Shown here piece after piece: positions 45,918 to 57,700 of a stretch of DNA of 64,000 bases. Location: assembly GCA_038030265.1 (NCBI GenBank), contig CM075943.1, forward strand, positions 2,232,001-2,296,000, written 5' to 3'. This stretch comes from Corythucha ciliata. Taxonomy: Eukaryota > Arthropoda > Insecta > Hemiptera > Tingidae. Both the position numbers and the translations under genes were made by a program. The notes beneath the pieces were generated by a model. The model did not search any database, was not told the origin of the DNA, and was given only the letters and a program-made list of their open reading frames with translations. How positions within the stretch are numbered: the stretch's first letter is position 1; the number at the start of each line of letters is the position of its first letter.

Positions 45918-48908
45918 CAGTGGCGGCGGAAGTATTTTGGTTCAGGGGGGGCGAAAATTAAGGCGCTTCCCCCCTTCCCTTCCACACCATACCCTACACT
46001 ACCATCACTTCCTTAGTTTTCATCAATAGAAGGTGAAGTGTAGTGTAGTTCTCAATTTTAAGTAAATAGAGGAGGCAAGGTATTGTATGGAGGTGCCCAA
46101 TAGTCTTGAATTTTCAGCATTTAGGGAATGATTTGAATGTGGTATACAACGGCCTGATTCTTGATAGGTTTTTGACTAATAATATTTTATTTTTATCCCA
46201 CATGATACTAAAACCGAATTTTACGGGCGCAAATGAGTCCCAAAAGTGTCTCTTTTCATGCCTAGGAACTAAAGTATTTTTCAAGCGACATGCTCCGAAA
46301 GTAGTCATTTTCTGTACCCAAAAATGTCTGGGAAATTGACTATTACCGCACAGTGACATTCGAGAAATTTTCTGTACTAGTCCAGAAAATATTTTCCGTC
46401 CTAGTACGGAGAGAGAATGAACTCGGGTTATAACCTCGTTTAAGGTCTTCTTAAACTAAAGACACGAGAAGTCAGTAGTCAATTTGCCAAAGTCAGTTTT
46501 ATCATTTCCTTGCTGTCGCGTGAAAAAAGTCGTACATCACTCGTAGGAAGGGGATTTACCTCGCCTCGCCCGCCGGGCTTGTAATGTAATGTACCGCGGC
46601 AAATTTTACGGCGTTTTAGAGCCACGACTTTAGCTCCTGCGCATACATATACTATTATTGATTTCTTAGTTGTTTTTTTGCCACAAGAATATGGCAAGTA
46701 TTCGTTTTAAATAATAAACGATAATCATTCGTACTCAAATAAAACAGCAAAGTGTGGGAATGCAGGTAGGGGCATAACTAGAAATCCGGATCCGGGGTTC
46801 GGATGGGGGCCCCTGAATAGCTTGAAGATGAAAAATCGGGATTTTCAAGTAGATAAGATGAAAACGAATGGCTAAACTCGCTTGTAAAAGTGAGTAAAAC
46901 GCTGATTCGCGGCTGAAATTGAGAAAAATTGCTGAAATGTATGGCTGTTAATATTAAGAAAAAGCGCTAGCTAATTCACAGCTGACATTGAGATAACGCA
47001 AAATCACGAATTGTTGGGGCGAAATTAGGAAAAAGCGCTAATTTACGCAGCTAAAACTGAGAAAAGCGCTAATTCAAGGATGAAAAAGAGAAAAACGCAA
47101 ATTCGCGTCGTCTTGAAAAAAAAACACGCTAATTTACAGCTAAAATTGTGATAAAGTGCTACAATTTAGCAACTTTCAAAATTTAGAACAAGCGCAAATT
47201 CACAGCTAAAAGGGAGAAACGCCAACTCAAGGATTCTCGGGGCAACATTGGGACTAAAATTTAGAAAAAGCGCTAATTCACGGGTGAAATAGTCAAAAAC
47301 GCGAATTCGCGTCTAGATAAAAGTGGAGGAAAACTCAGCTAAGGTATGAAAAATTACGATTTTACGGATAAAATCGAGAAAAAACGCTAAAAATCGTAGC
47401 TAAAATTAAGAAAATGTGCTAATTTACTGCTAAAATTGAGAAACAAAACGCTAATTCACAGCTGAAAATGAGAGAAAACGCCAATTCGCCAATTCTTAGG
47501 GGCAACTTTAAGGCTGAAGTTGAAAAGCGCTAATTCACGCGCTAAAGATGAGAAAAACGCTAATTCAAGGATAAAAAAGAGAACAACGCGAATTCGAGTC
47601 TAAAAATAGAGAAACACGCTATTATGATAAAGTGTTACAATTTGGCAGCTTTAAACATTGGGAAAAAGCGCGAATTCACAGAAAACGCCAACTCACGGAT
47701 TCTCGGGGCTGGGACTGAAATTGAGAAAAAGCGCTGCGATTCACGGCGTGAAATAGAGAAAAACGCGAATTTGCGTCTAAAAGTGGAGGAAAACTTTAAT
47801 TCACAACTAAGGTACAAAACATTTCAATTTTGCAGATAAAATCGAGAAAAAGTGCTATAATTTCCAGCTAAAATTAAAAAATGTGCCCATTCACTGCTAA
47901 ATTGGGGGTAAAAAGGCTAATTCACAGCTGAAATTGAGAATACCCCAACTTGCACATTCTTGGGGAACTTTGGGAATAAAATTGAGAAAAAGCGCTAATT
48001 CAAGCGGCTAAAACTGTGAAAAAGCGCTAATTCGAGGGTAATAAATAGAGAAAAACACGAATGGTTTTTTTTTTGTAATGGAGAAAAGCGCGAATTTACG
48101 GCTTAAATTTAGAAAAATTGCTAATTTGCGGATAAAATTGGGAAAGAGCACTTAAACGCTACGTAATTTGCGGATTCTTAAGGCAACTTCACGGTAAGAG
48201 CTTGTAAAAAGCGCCGATTCTCAGCTAAAAATGAGAAAATGAGCTAATTCGCGGAAAAAATTGAGAAAACGCACTATAGAGGCAATTTCGTGGCTAAAAT
48301 TGAGGAAAATATATTCTTCAAAGCTGCAAAAAAGTATATTTACGGTTTAATTAGAGACTAAAGGGCCTCCTAGAGATTTCCGCCCCGGGCCCCGGACAAG
48401 TGTTGTTCTGCCACTGGGTAGCGGTGATCGCATAACAAAACAGCGGGTTTGATGCCCCCAGGGTAGAGACGCCCGGTGCGCCCCGACACGCCGCACGCTC
48501 CTTGTTACGCCTGTGCTTCATATTGCTTAAATTTGGGCTAAAACCCTCTCCGGGGAGGGTGGCCAATAGGTAGATCGCCCTCCTTTGCCAGATGGCAGGG
48601 GTAAAGTGTAGAAGAAGAATCAATAATATACCTAACAAAAAGTCTGCAGAAAAGTGAAAGATGGGGGGGGGGTGGCGGATGTTCTAGGCATTGCTATTTT
48701 TCATCTTCTCGCGAATGATCCAGGGTTTTCGATCTGAGTGACGGTCGCTTGGTCCTCGAATAAGAAGCGAAAAGGATAGAATAAGAACTTTGGGTGCAGT
48801 ATTCGGGATAGAAGATTGGCATTAAAGCCTGGGGGGGGGGCGACGCCCCCCCAGACTAAATTCCGGGGGGGCGGCCGCCCACCCTGCCCCCCGGTTCCAC
48901 CGCCACTG
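45918..48908. mobile_element. 3.0-kb hAT-like non-autonomous element with 8-bp TSD and type A array
   Basis: The left end CAGTGGCGGCGGAA and right end TTCCACCGCCACTG are inverted copies with one mismatch. The octamer AATAAAGT flanks both sides (45910-45917, 48909-48916). Type A units fill 46870-48350. YAG.GGCA.AAC-type motifs at 46768 and 48409 suggest another hAT-like element nested inside. No transposase. Confidence 0.88.
46870..48350 (+). repeat. Type A minisatellite inside the hAT-like element
   Basis: About 30-bp units with the cggctaaaattgagaaaaa core. An irregular higher-order pattern is marked by recurring ttctngggg.aac stretches (47230, 47500, 47700, 47950). Confidence 0.82.
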
Positions 48909-48979
48909 AATAAAGTAAAAAAATTGAAGACGAGATTTTTGTCTACGTGGAACTACCGTTTGACTGGACTATAATGGCT

Positions 48980-51240
48980 ATACGATTATATCATATTTTT
49001 CCCCGTTTCTCTAGAATACATTTTTTCTTTCCACTGCAATATCCAGTAGCCATTTTGTTCCTTTCTGTTTTTATTTTGAAAAAGTGTTTTGAGTAGGTAC
49101 TCGTAAGACTAAAAAAAAAACCCCAAAGGCAAAAAATGTTATGTAAAAAAAAAAAGATTGGAATCCTGTGCATTTGTAATGGGGGCGTCCGAAGACTGAT
49201 AGACCAAGTACGTCACACGCTTTGCCCGTTTCGTGCGTTGCGTGTTGCCTAACCGAAGTGATCACACTGTATATTCACCTTGGCCCGAAGTTACTCCAAC
49301 TTTTTGTTATAAATTGATAACCCTTATCTAACATGCACAGGAGTGAGAAAATATCACGACTGTTATGAATTTACACTGGCTGCTCTGAAAGCGTTCGCGT
49401 AACAAAAAAACCCTCGCTGCCCTCGCCTACACCAGACCAGCTACCCCAACCTGCCCTACACTACACTACACTGCCCTACACTTTTTCTCCGCGAACAGAC
49501 CTAATAAAATCAGTTTTTTGTGAGAGAGATAGAGAATGCATTAGACAAGGACACAAAAAAAAATTACGTCACACCCTTTTTTGGCGGGAAGTCAAACATT
49601 GCTACTATTTTAAATAATTAAAAAAATAGTTACAATTGAACTTAGTTGTTTAAATTCGTATCTATCAAAAGCTAATGGTGTGACCTACCAGAAAAAAATA
49701 TTTTTGGAAAATGTGCAACTTCCTCATTCAACTGTGAAGCTAAACGTTTGCAAAAACCACCCCCTTCAACCACCAATCAGAGTGCCTGATTGCTCGAGGG
49801 AAAAACACAATATGCATTCATTCTGGGCAGTTACCTCTAGATGGACCGTTTCGCCCCTCCCGGTTTTTTGTTTTTGTTGTTGTTGTTTTTTTGTTGTTTT
49901 TTACCGTTTTCTATTTAAGCTTGACAAACATACCAAATTCGCCGGCTTCGTATACGTTGGAAGCACCATAACCTTCCAAGATAGTCCGAAGTTCATTTTC
50001 CCTCAGTCCGACACGCTCAGTAGTGTGGACGGCGGCCCCCACACATTTGTCCATAAATTATGGAGAATCTTTTCTTTAATCGGTCGAGCCATCATTCAGA
50101 CGCCGTAAAATCAGCGAGTATCCGAAACGATCTTAGCGGTCCTGCAACAAATTTGTCTTGTTATCATTGTTTCACTTTATATTGTACGGTACTTAAATTA
50201 CCTTGCAGAGTAGAAACGTATTTGAGCGTGAAAAAAAAAAAAAAAAAAAAATTGTCCGGCGATAGGAAAAACCTAGGAGGGGGGATTCCCCTCCTATAGT
50301 GTCGTTGTTTTGGGGCTTTAACAGTTGAATCGAATAAAAAAAGGTTTTTTATTTCTTTTTTATAGGAGCTTAGTCTTACATGAACAGGTGTTACTTAATG
50401 TACAAAACTACAATGTAAATATCACTTAATTCATTTCATTATAAATATTCACGCATATATATATTTGTAAAATATATATACACACTCGATATTTCAGAAC
50501 CACTCGCGAAATTCCAGGCGTGCCGCACAACCGTAACAGCTAACAGCTTAGTCTAAACAAGAAAATATGATTTAACAAAGAGAACAGAGATAACATTTTT
50601 TTTTTTTTTTTCGTTATTTTGTTGCCGTCGGTTAGCTCGCACTTGCACCTCACGGAGAGCGAACACAAATTTTTACGTCCCGTGACTCACTGCCAACATT
50701 AAAAAAAAAAAAAAACCTAAAACAATTCTCACTAAAACGTACCGATTGTTGGAGGGGGGGGGGCGCTCGAAAAGTAAAAATATCTACTTCTCGCTGAGTG
50801 GAAATTATTTTAAAGAATGAAGGGGTGGGGATTATAAATTATATTATTCACAATTAGTTATGTGCAAGTGGAGCCAGGAAATATATTCAGGAGGAACCGG
50901 AATAGTACCCGCAAGGAATTGAAATAAATAAAATCAATACACCCAACGTAAACGAGATAGAGAGAGAGAGAAAGAGAGAGGCCGTGATTTTCTGGGTCTA
51001 CAAAAAAAATATCTAAAATACCCCGCTAATAAAAAAAACTTCCTCCTCAAGACACAAAGCATTTGAACGGAGGCGTGGTTAAATAGGTTCCACAACCTTC
51101 CCCTACACTCCCTTTAGGAAATTAGGTGATCTCTAATTAGTCAGTAAATGCTGAAAGTGTGCTATTTATATCACTAAACGATCAGGAGCAAAACAATATT
51201 AAACTTATTCCACATTTTTTTTTCGTTAATCCTTTCTCCG
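48980..51240. other. No gene seen; region 3' of XPO1
   Basis: 49195-49505 shares inverted segments with 41449-41670. T and A runs at 50229-50250 and 50600-50612, a short (GA)n at 50957-50980. The open frame 49680-50108 matches nothing I recognise. Confidence 0.45.
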
Positions 51241-51247
51241 TAATTCA

Positions 51248-51253
51248 TTTATT
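51248..51253 (-). terminator. Candidate XPO1 poly(A) signal
   Basis: An AATAAA hexamer on the minus strand, about 370 nt beyond the XPO1 stop. It is the nearest canonical hexamer I saw downstream; in such AT-rich sequence the match could be chance. Confidence 0.3.
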
Positions 51254-51619
51254 TCAAGTTTTCAATCAACGCGTAACACTTATGAAACTGGATCTCCACA
51301 AATTAAAAAAAAAAATCGGAAACAACACTACAACGCTAAACAATCATACTGTATTGACAAAAATATATAAAATAAGTTTACAAACCATTCATTCATTCAT
51401 TCAAATTTTCTTCAGATAATTATGTTTCACGAGCGCAACCACCGCGCTTCTTTGTCACATTTTAAGTTATAATAGGTGTGTTTTTTGTTTGTTTCTGTTA
51501 TACACGAAAAATATGAAAATGAGACGAAATGAAAAAAAAAATAAAATAAAATAAACCTGTCAACTTGTCTGACTTGACGCGAAACATGGAACGAATTCAA
51601 AACTCGATCGTACAGGAGG

Positions 51620-51766
51620 CTAATCTTGCATTTCCTCGAGAATGTCGTGTGGATTGATAATACCCGGCACAGAGAGTTGTATCCTACGCTTTTCTTCCTG
51701 AGCGGCTCGAAGCTCGCCCTCGCGCTCCTCCAGAAACAGGTCAGAATCATCCTCACCTGTATACTC
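51620..51766 (-). CDS. XPO1: XPO1 coding exon 18 (terminal)
   Basis: Residues 1017-1064 and the TAG stop at 51620-51622. Acceptor AG 51767-51768, preceded by a poly-C tract. Contains [11 protein letters not shown] and [10 protein letters not shown], then EEMQD, the exportin-1 C-terminal tail. Confidence 0.95.
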   Translation of the reverse strand, partial: EYTGEDDSDLFLEEREGELRAAQEEKRRIQLSVPGIINPHDILEEMQD

Positions 51767-54700
51767 CTTGAAGGGGGGGGGGGTTAAAAAAAATTAGTAA
51801 GCTTAGTAAGCCAGAGGTGGTTTTAAAGGAGAAAAGGGTTCATTTTTTTTTTCAAATGTATTTACTCTTATCTGAACGAGGAAGTCTCGGAGGTGCTCTT
51901 TAAATGCGTGAACGTCGTGATCCAAATTGAACATGCCCTGTACAGTGATCTTGATCTGGTTATCAGATAGATGGGGGAAAGCTGTTTTTAGGATGCTGGC
52001 GACAAAGTCTTGCACGTAGGTAATATTTTGAGGGCCGGGAGTTCCTAATGGCACGCCCAGTGGACTCGTCTCGACGAGTTTGAACATGTAAGCCAGAATC
52101 GAGGCGTGCATCGATAATCCTGGAAAATCATTTTTAAGAATTTTGCCAATCGATTTTTTTTTTTAAACGTAAAAATTTACCTGCAGTGTGCGATGTATCA
52201 GTTACAACAGATAAAATGTGCTGCAAGATATCGTTGAAATACGTGGCGTAAAAACTCTGAGCAGCTGTCTCATGCTGTTCGATATTCAAAAGGAGTTGGT
52301 GCAATATCTGTGGGGGGAGAAAAAAAAAATCAGCCCCTTTTCCTAACTCATACTACGTCGAATTTACCTGTAAACCCGTGTCGGCCACGTTTCTCATGGT
52401 GTGTTTAAAGGCCCATATGATAGAGTCGAGAACCAATTTGAACTGCGCAGGAGCGATGCTCAAAAAGGCAGGAAAACAGTACGTGTTTACCGACTGAAAC
52501 CAATGAGAGAGGTGTTTCTGTAAACTTCGGCTCGCATACGCAGATACCTAGTTTCTGTAGGTCTGTAAGCGGCTAAAATTGAGAAGGCGCACTAATGTGC
52601 TGTTCTTAGGGGCAAGTACGAAATTAAAAGTTTTGAAAAACTCCAATATTCGAAGGCTAAAACTGCAAAAAAACACTTATTTGTTGCTAAAATTGACAAA
52701 ATGTGCTCATTCACGGTTTTGACAAAAATTGAAAAAAAAATCTCTGAGAAACCAAGGAGGCCCTTCTACGGCTAACATTTAGAAAATCGCTAATGTCTGT
52801 TCTCAGGGCAAGTCCACGTCTAAAATTTCGGAAAAGAACTACTTTGTGGCTAAAAGTGGAAAAAACGCAAATTCGCAGCTCAAGTTGCGAAAAAGCGCCC
52901 ATTCTCGGCTAAAAGAGAAAAAAACCTAACTCGTGAATTCAATTAAAAACGCTGCGAATTATCGAACAATGCCTCATTATTTCGACTGTGGGTTTATTAT
53001 TCATCGATGTAGTCAAATCCGGCTTGAAATTACATGAAAATCGACACCCCACACCCCTTTGATCCCAAATCCTTTGAAAATCCCCATTTTGGACCCGCTT
53101 TTGGCCCATAAAACCCCAGGGAGTTATTTGATCAAACTGATCAGATGTTAGGACCAACTAGACCCCAAATGGAGTCTATGTGCGAAAGAACGAGTTTTTT
53201 CGAGCAATCCTAGGGCAAACTATGGCCCGGACGGCGGACGGACATTTTTTTTTTATTGCAGATTTGGATTCTACGCACTTTGAAACGTAAAACTACAAAT
53301 TTTGAGGGGGGGGGGGGCAAAAACTTTTTTTTGCGATACGATTACAAAGACTTATTATTGAGAAATAATAAGCAAAAAAAAAAATCGCGGTTTCTGAACT
53401 TCGGCCACCAGAAACTTCGTCAAAATTAGGGCCAGGGCCTGGGTCGACCACATGCGTTTAAAGTTCCACTTAGCTCTAAGGTGAACTTAAGAGCTTAAGA
53501 CGCCGACCATAATTTAGTGTTGGTACTTTTAGCGGCTAAAATTGATTTTTAAAAATGCTAATTTGGGGCTAAAATTGAGAAAAAACGAACATTTATGAAT
53601 AGAAGTTAACAAAATAGCCAATTATCGGCTAAAATAAAGAGAGGGAGCACTCATTCGTCGGGGATACAAATCGAGAAAAAGCAATAATTCACAGCTAATA
53701 TTAAGAATAAGAGCAAATTTGCGGATAAAATGAAACAAAATTGTTAATTTGCGGCTAACACAGAGTCCCAATTTGCAGCTATCTAGGCAACAAACTCGGC
53801 TTAAATCAGGAAAAAGCGCCAATGATGACAGATTAGAAAAACCCTGTTTTGATTCTCGGTTAAAATAGAGAGAAAGCTCTCATTCGGGATACAAAAATCA
53901 AAGACTAATTCGCGGATAGAGAAAATTTGCCCTAAAAGAGAACAACATGCTAATTCGAGGCTAAGACGATTTCCCGTGATTCACGGCTAAAGTTTAGAAA
54001 AGGCGCACATTTGCGGCTAGAATGTGAGGAAAGGCGTAAAATTTACGGCTACAATTGAGCCCCCATTCTCGGCTCCTGGAGGCAAATTTGGCTAAAATCC
54101 AGAAAAAGCGCTTTATGAATAAAAGTGAATAAAATGTTTTTATCTCGTTATAGATAGCTCTAAATTGAGAAAAAGCGCCAAGTTACACGGTATGTGGCGG
54201 CCAAAATTAAGAAAAAGCGCCAAGTTACACGGTATATGGCGGCCAAAATTAAGAAAAAGCGCCAACGTCGGCCTTTGGGGCAAGTCCGCGCTTTAAATTG
54301 AGAAAAATCAATCATTCGCAGCTAAAATTGTGAAAAAGCGCAAAGTCCAGGCTAAAACCACAGAAAACACTAAAGTGCGGCAAAAATTTATTATTAAGCC
54401 CCAATGCACGCTTTCTGGGGTAACATAGGCTAACAAATTTTTAATTCATGCATAAAAGGGGAGAAAATTGCTAATTCAGTTTTTTTTTTATATGTATGTT
54501 TTGAAATGCCAAACGGACGAAAAATATGGCTTAACAAACGATTTTGCGACCAGATATGCCGCTAAACCAACGATATCGTCCATTGGTGGGGAAGCGCGAA
54601 CTTGGCCGCACCCTTTGTTTATTTGTTGTTTAGAGGGCTTAAAAGGCTTAACAACCGACAATTTTTGGTTAAACAAGCGTAAACAAGCTATCAGTGGCGT

Positions 54701-57700
54701 AGCTAGCCATTGCTATAGGGGTGGGCAGAAGATGTCAGATGTTCGGGGGGGGGGGGAGATTAGACAATAGAAAAACACGTGAAAAATTCCGCGCCCTCCC
54801 CCCCATATACACCAAAATTGTGTCTCTAGCGTCCAAAAACCCCTGAAATCGTCTTTTTGAAATAGGCAAACTCATAAAATTTGATTATTTGACAGAGTCG
54901 AAAATACAAACTTTTTTTAGTGAACCAAATCTTTGAAACGGACCGTTTTAGAGGCAGCCCCCAGCGAAATTGGGGTTTTCCCCAAGTGAAAACTCAAAGT
55001 AAGCGGTTTTACCCCAAAATAAATATTTCGCAATTTTAAGTCGAAATTGACGATTTCATTACAAAAATGACGATTTTGCTCCCAAAACTGACTGATTTTT
55101 ATCTACAAAACTCACGTTGTAGGCAAAAAAAAAACTGACGATTTTAAAATTGGCTGGTTTTACCCAAAGGCTGATTATTCCCCCCAAAACTGACAATTTT
55201 ACTCAGAAACTGGAGTTTTCCTCTAAATCTTACGTTTCTCCAAAAACAGACGATTTTACCCCAAAACTGACGCGATTTTAGGCGTTACGTTTCACCCAAA
55301 ACTAGGGGTTTCACTACAAAACATGTGACTTTACCAAAAAAAAAAACAAATTTTGTGGTGTTGCCTCAAAACTGAACAATTGATATTTTACCACATAACT
55401 GTCAATTTTCGATTTTTTAGAGAGCGAAATCCGAGAAATTGGTTTTCTACTGTTTTAGACCAGCGAAAATGGGATTTTGTACTGCACACAAGTTTAGGAC
55501 CGTATGCACGGTTGTCTGCGTTATGGGCCGGGGCAGGTTTACGTGCGAGTTACAGGTGAGTAGGGCAGGCGGAAAATGCAACAAAATATGATCAAAAATG
55601 TTCGTGGCATCCTCATCGTACACAAATGCCTAATGCCAAATGTGTTCTGCAAAATGCTAATACGTCAATGGTGATGATGGGTGGTGAACGACACAAAAAA
55701 TTACCCCTTCCCACACCTTAGTGAATTATAAACCTAAATTATTTAAACCCGGCTTAATACGATTGCAGCCACCCTTGAAAGTAATAATAAAAAAAAAAAA
55801 AAACAGTCGACTCACCTGAAGTAACAAGAAGAAATTCGTTCTATGTTCGGGGTACTCCTCGAAGTTCTTATTTATCATTTCTAGCGTACACTCGAAAACA
55901 GCGTCGAATATCTTTGGAATCTCCATCGTAATACTGTACTGAAGTTGGTCGACTATCGTCGCCATGGCGGATAACACTTCTGGCTCACGAGCCGCTGGTA
56001 CTGTGCATCGATGATAATCCAGAAGTACCGCATCGAGAAGATGAGGTATGAAATTATCCAAAACCTAAATTGAGAATGAAATGTTAAAAAGAGAATTGAA
56101 AGGCGGAATAAATAAATCAGTTGTAACCATGGCATGGTCCGAAGTTCTGCTAATCCAATCAGATATGAGTTTCAGGGTTTCCTTCTTGACGACTCTCATA
56201 CTTTTTATGAGCGGTTGCTTAGTCACGATTTCACCATTGGTAGTTATAGCGGCGGTGATATTGTTACTCATGACTTTATAAACGTTAAGCATGTCTAAAT
56301 AAATTCTTCCGAGCTGGAAGGTTGAAAAAAAAAAACAAAAAAACACGTTGTAAATGATGAATACGTTCCGAGTAGAGGGTGTTGCTCACCTGCGCTACGT
56401 AGGCGTGCCCAAGAGCCTTGCACGCCCGTACGTTTGTTTTGAGGATGCTGACGATTTGTTTTACGACATCAAGATCTTTTAGAACGTCGACATTCTAAAG
56501 ATAAATCATGAGGTTAAAAGTACGGTGGAAAAAAAAAAGTGTGTCGAGGTGGTAATAAAACATACTTTGGAAGCCTGTGAGATGATATCGTCCCAAACTT
56601 GATTCGGTAGACTCATGTACTTCTCAATTAATGCTTCCTGGGCAACTTGATCCACTTGCGCACTAATCATGTACCCGACGGCTTCGTAAAAAGTGTGAAC
56701 CTGGAGGAAGGTAAAGAATCGTATGGTAGGTTAAGGTACAAAAATGGAAAGAGAGCCAACCCACCTGTTGAGTTTGTAGATCGCAGATAATTGATCGAAT
56801 AGTGCTTAGGATTTCCTCGATGAACGGTACCGATTCGCCAGTTTGAATCGTCACAAAGTGCCTTCGGCATTTTATTGAGATCTTGATGAATGTGTCACAA
56901 GCCATGTCTTGTACACCCTCGTGAGTTTCTGCGGTAAGTAAAGTCACTTGTTACACATAAGCCGCAAATAAAATTCAAAAAAGTAACGTTGAGCTTACCG
57001 TGCATGAATTCGAAAAGTTTATTGACAACGGTTTTGAGGAACTTCCAGTGGGCTCTTAAAAACCGAGGGTACTGCCCAACAACGTACATAATATTCGAGG
57101 CAATGATGGCTTTGTTGTCCTTGCCCTTTTTCTGCTCACAGAGACCGAGCAGCTCTTTGATGACGGTGACGAGAAAACGTTTCTCGTCTTCTTCGTGCAT
57201 GGCTCCAGATATGCTTCCAATGGCCCAGCAGAGCTATTGAAAATATGCATGTTCGATACTGGGGTATTGTGATGAAGGGATGGGAGTGCTTACCGTGTTC
57301 AAATTCTTCCACGACCACTCAATACCGCTCACTTGTTTCGCCAGTTTTTCAGTCATGACTCGCTCCGTGTCAGCATAGTCCCAGTGAGTTAGGTAGACCA
57401 AAGTTTCACGCATAGTTTTGTACAAATTGATGGCGTCGGTATCTTTCATGAACTCCCGAACGACTTCCCCGTTTTCATTCTCCACAACGAGAACCTCCTC
57501 GGGTTTGGCCATTCGTGATATCATTATGTAGCGGACTTCACTCAGAACGCCTGAGTAAAAGTAACGCCGCGACGTAGGCTGAGCTGATGATTTACCAAAC
57601 CCGCACTGTTGGGCTGTCAGTTGCATAGGGTCCCGGTAGAGGTCAGCCGTAAGAGCGTTCCAGTATTCAAGACAAATCTTGAATATTTCAACTTCTTCAA

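Larger units (their letters stand above)
44015..48975. mobile_element. Foldback element split by a hAT-like insertion
   Basis: The left arm (about 44015-44039 plus 44470-44800) pairs with the right arm (about 45640-45917 continued at 48909-48975). The unique centre is 44800-45640. Matching blocks include AATCAATACCGGTGAAACGG, GAGGAACACGAATCTGAAGA and TAGTCCAGTCAAA. The left arm carries an extra 430-bp unit absent from the right. Confidence 0.72.
52494..55815 (-). other. XPO1: XPO1 intron 14 (3.3 kb), repeat-filled
   Basis: It contains, left to right: type A units (52560-52940), a 430-bp dispersed repeat (52942-53372), a short dispersed fragment (53435-53500), a longer type A array (53530-54480), a hAT-like left end CAGTGGCGTAGCTAG (54696) and type C units (54850-55400). 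No other gene is seen inside. Confidence 0.85.

Noticed and set aside
46768..48415. Separate hAT-like element nested in 45918-48908
   Set aside because: The ends look related (AGGGGCATAAC against GTTCTGCCACTG) but the flanking octamers do not match, so it was mentioned only within the parent entry.
49680..50108. 142-codon open frame as a gene
   Set aside because: Low-complexity Cys/Phe stretch from a T/G-rich tract, no recognisable domain, no splice context.
54696..55600. Complete hAT-like element in XPO1 intron 14
   Set aside because: A good left end (CAGTGGCGTAGCTAG) and a type C array are present, but no matching right end or 8-bp duplication was found.
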